From: an uncultured Acetobacteraceae bacterium
GTDB taxonomy: Bacteria > Pseudomonadota > Alphaproteobacteria > Acetobacterales > Acetobacteraceae
Assembly: GCA_903895595.1 (NCBI GenBank)
Contig: CAITUP010000086.1
Span: 1 to 32,555, forward strand
Length of the DNA: 32,555 nucleotides
Direction: 5' to 3'
Shown: positions 32,337 through 32,555 of the stretch, in pieces
Layout of the letters: each line of letters begins with the position of its first letter
Numbering within the stretch: the stretch's first letter is position 1
Notes under the pieces: model-generated
Databases searched by the model: none
What the model was told of the DNA's origin: nothing
The model's input: only the letters and a program-made list of their open reading frames with translations
Translations under genes and position numbers: made by a program

Positions 32337-32555
32337 TTATTCCCCCTTTGGCACCTACCGGGAAGGTTGCGCCGATGAGAGATGGACGGCAAGTGTGTGC
32401 GGCGGGGTGCCAGAGCAATCGCTTGAACGCCGTCATTCGCCCCATCCGTCATCCCAGGGCTTGTCCCTACCGGATTCACACATCCCGCGAACGAATTCCC
32501 GATCGTCTGCGCGGCGCGCGCGTCCCGGAAAAATCCGCATGGACGTGCCGGTGGC
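32337..32555. other. Gene-free window end, upstream of the flavoprotein pair
   Basis: No supported coding sequence is visible. It should carry the promoter for the minus-strand flavoprotein genes and contains the short palindromic repeat at 32456-32481. Confidence 0.5.
32456..32481. repeat. Second REP-like short palindromic repeat, right copy
   Basis: GGGCTTGTCCC followed by TACCGGATTCACACA. The reverse complement of 46-71 shows the same framework with the inner five bases inverted. Only two copies are seen, at the two ends of the window, so the family is tentative. Confidence 0.4.

Noticed and set aside
1-32555. CRISPR arrays, rRNA and tRNA genes, insertion sequences with transposase
   Set aside because: None seen: no regularly spaced repeats, no cloverleaf candidates recognised by eye, and no transposase reading frame.

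Overview
The window is high-GC bacterial DNA, densely coding on both strands, and most consistent with an alphaproteobacterium, probably of the Acetobacteraceae. The clues are a mitochondrial-type ATP12 assembly factor for F1-ATPase, a FixK-like regulator without an Fe-S cluster, a DUF2161 protein, and strongly G/C-ending codons. The family placement is inference.

Left part (1-3774): two tandem copies of a two-gene module. Each pairs a minimal colicin-E3/cloacin-type ribonuclease domain (no receptor or translocation domains) with a downstream 113-residue acidic partner that begins at a GTG overlapping the toxin stop by 8 nt. hisS and prfA (ATGA overlap) follow. 3782-9849: a minus-strand acyl-CoA cluster of acyl-CoA synthetase, cyclase-family hydrolase, two SCP2/Ltp-type thiolase-like proteins and a DUF35 protein, with a divergent TetR regulator. 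Both thiolase-like proteins lack the usual nucleophilic Cys and the GHP His, and the DUF35 protein has no cysteine at all, so the trio probably does not do ordinary thiolysis.

9861-12877: a decayed patch with a frameshifted hicA next to an intact hicB and an HNH endonuclease gene carrying two in-frame stops. A PD-(D/E)XK-like DUF2161 gene coupled to an alpha/beta hydrolase follows. 12972-17616: an LLM-class flavin monooxygenase, a Trp-rich DUF6600-like secreted protein divergent from a small lipoprotein, then a periplasmic cytochrome c and a monoheme cytochrome-porin fusion resembling the iron oxidase Cyc2. A perfect FNR/FixK box lies just upstream of the fusion gene. 17637-25576: housekeeping genes (ATP12, AsmA-like, RluA/RluC, FixK-like regulator, RarA) and a large secreted hydrolase. 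25749-29869: a DpnI-like methyl-directed restriction enzyme, an MmgE/PrpD protein, and an AAA ATPase/DUF4276 pair resembling OLD- and PARIS-type defence systems. The DpnI and ATPase genes look less GC-rich than their surroundings. 29876-32336: two tandem paralogous acyl-CoA-dehydrogenase-fold flavoproteins.

At least three dispersed palindromic (REP-like) elements built on the arm GTCATGGTCGGG lie between genes, and the window opens inside what looks like a fourth. The most interesting points are the duplicated colicin-E3-type toxin/immunity module, the Cyc2-like protein with its FixK box, the catalytically atypical thiolase/thiolase/DUF35 trio, and the DpnI plus ATPase/DUF4276 genes.
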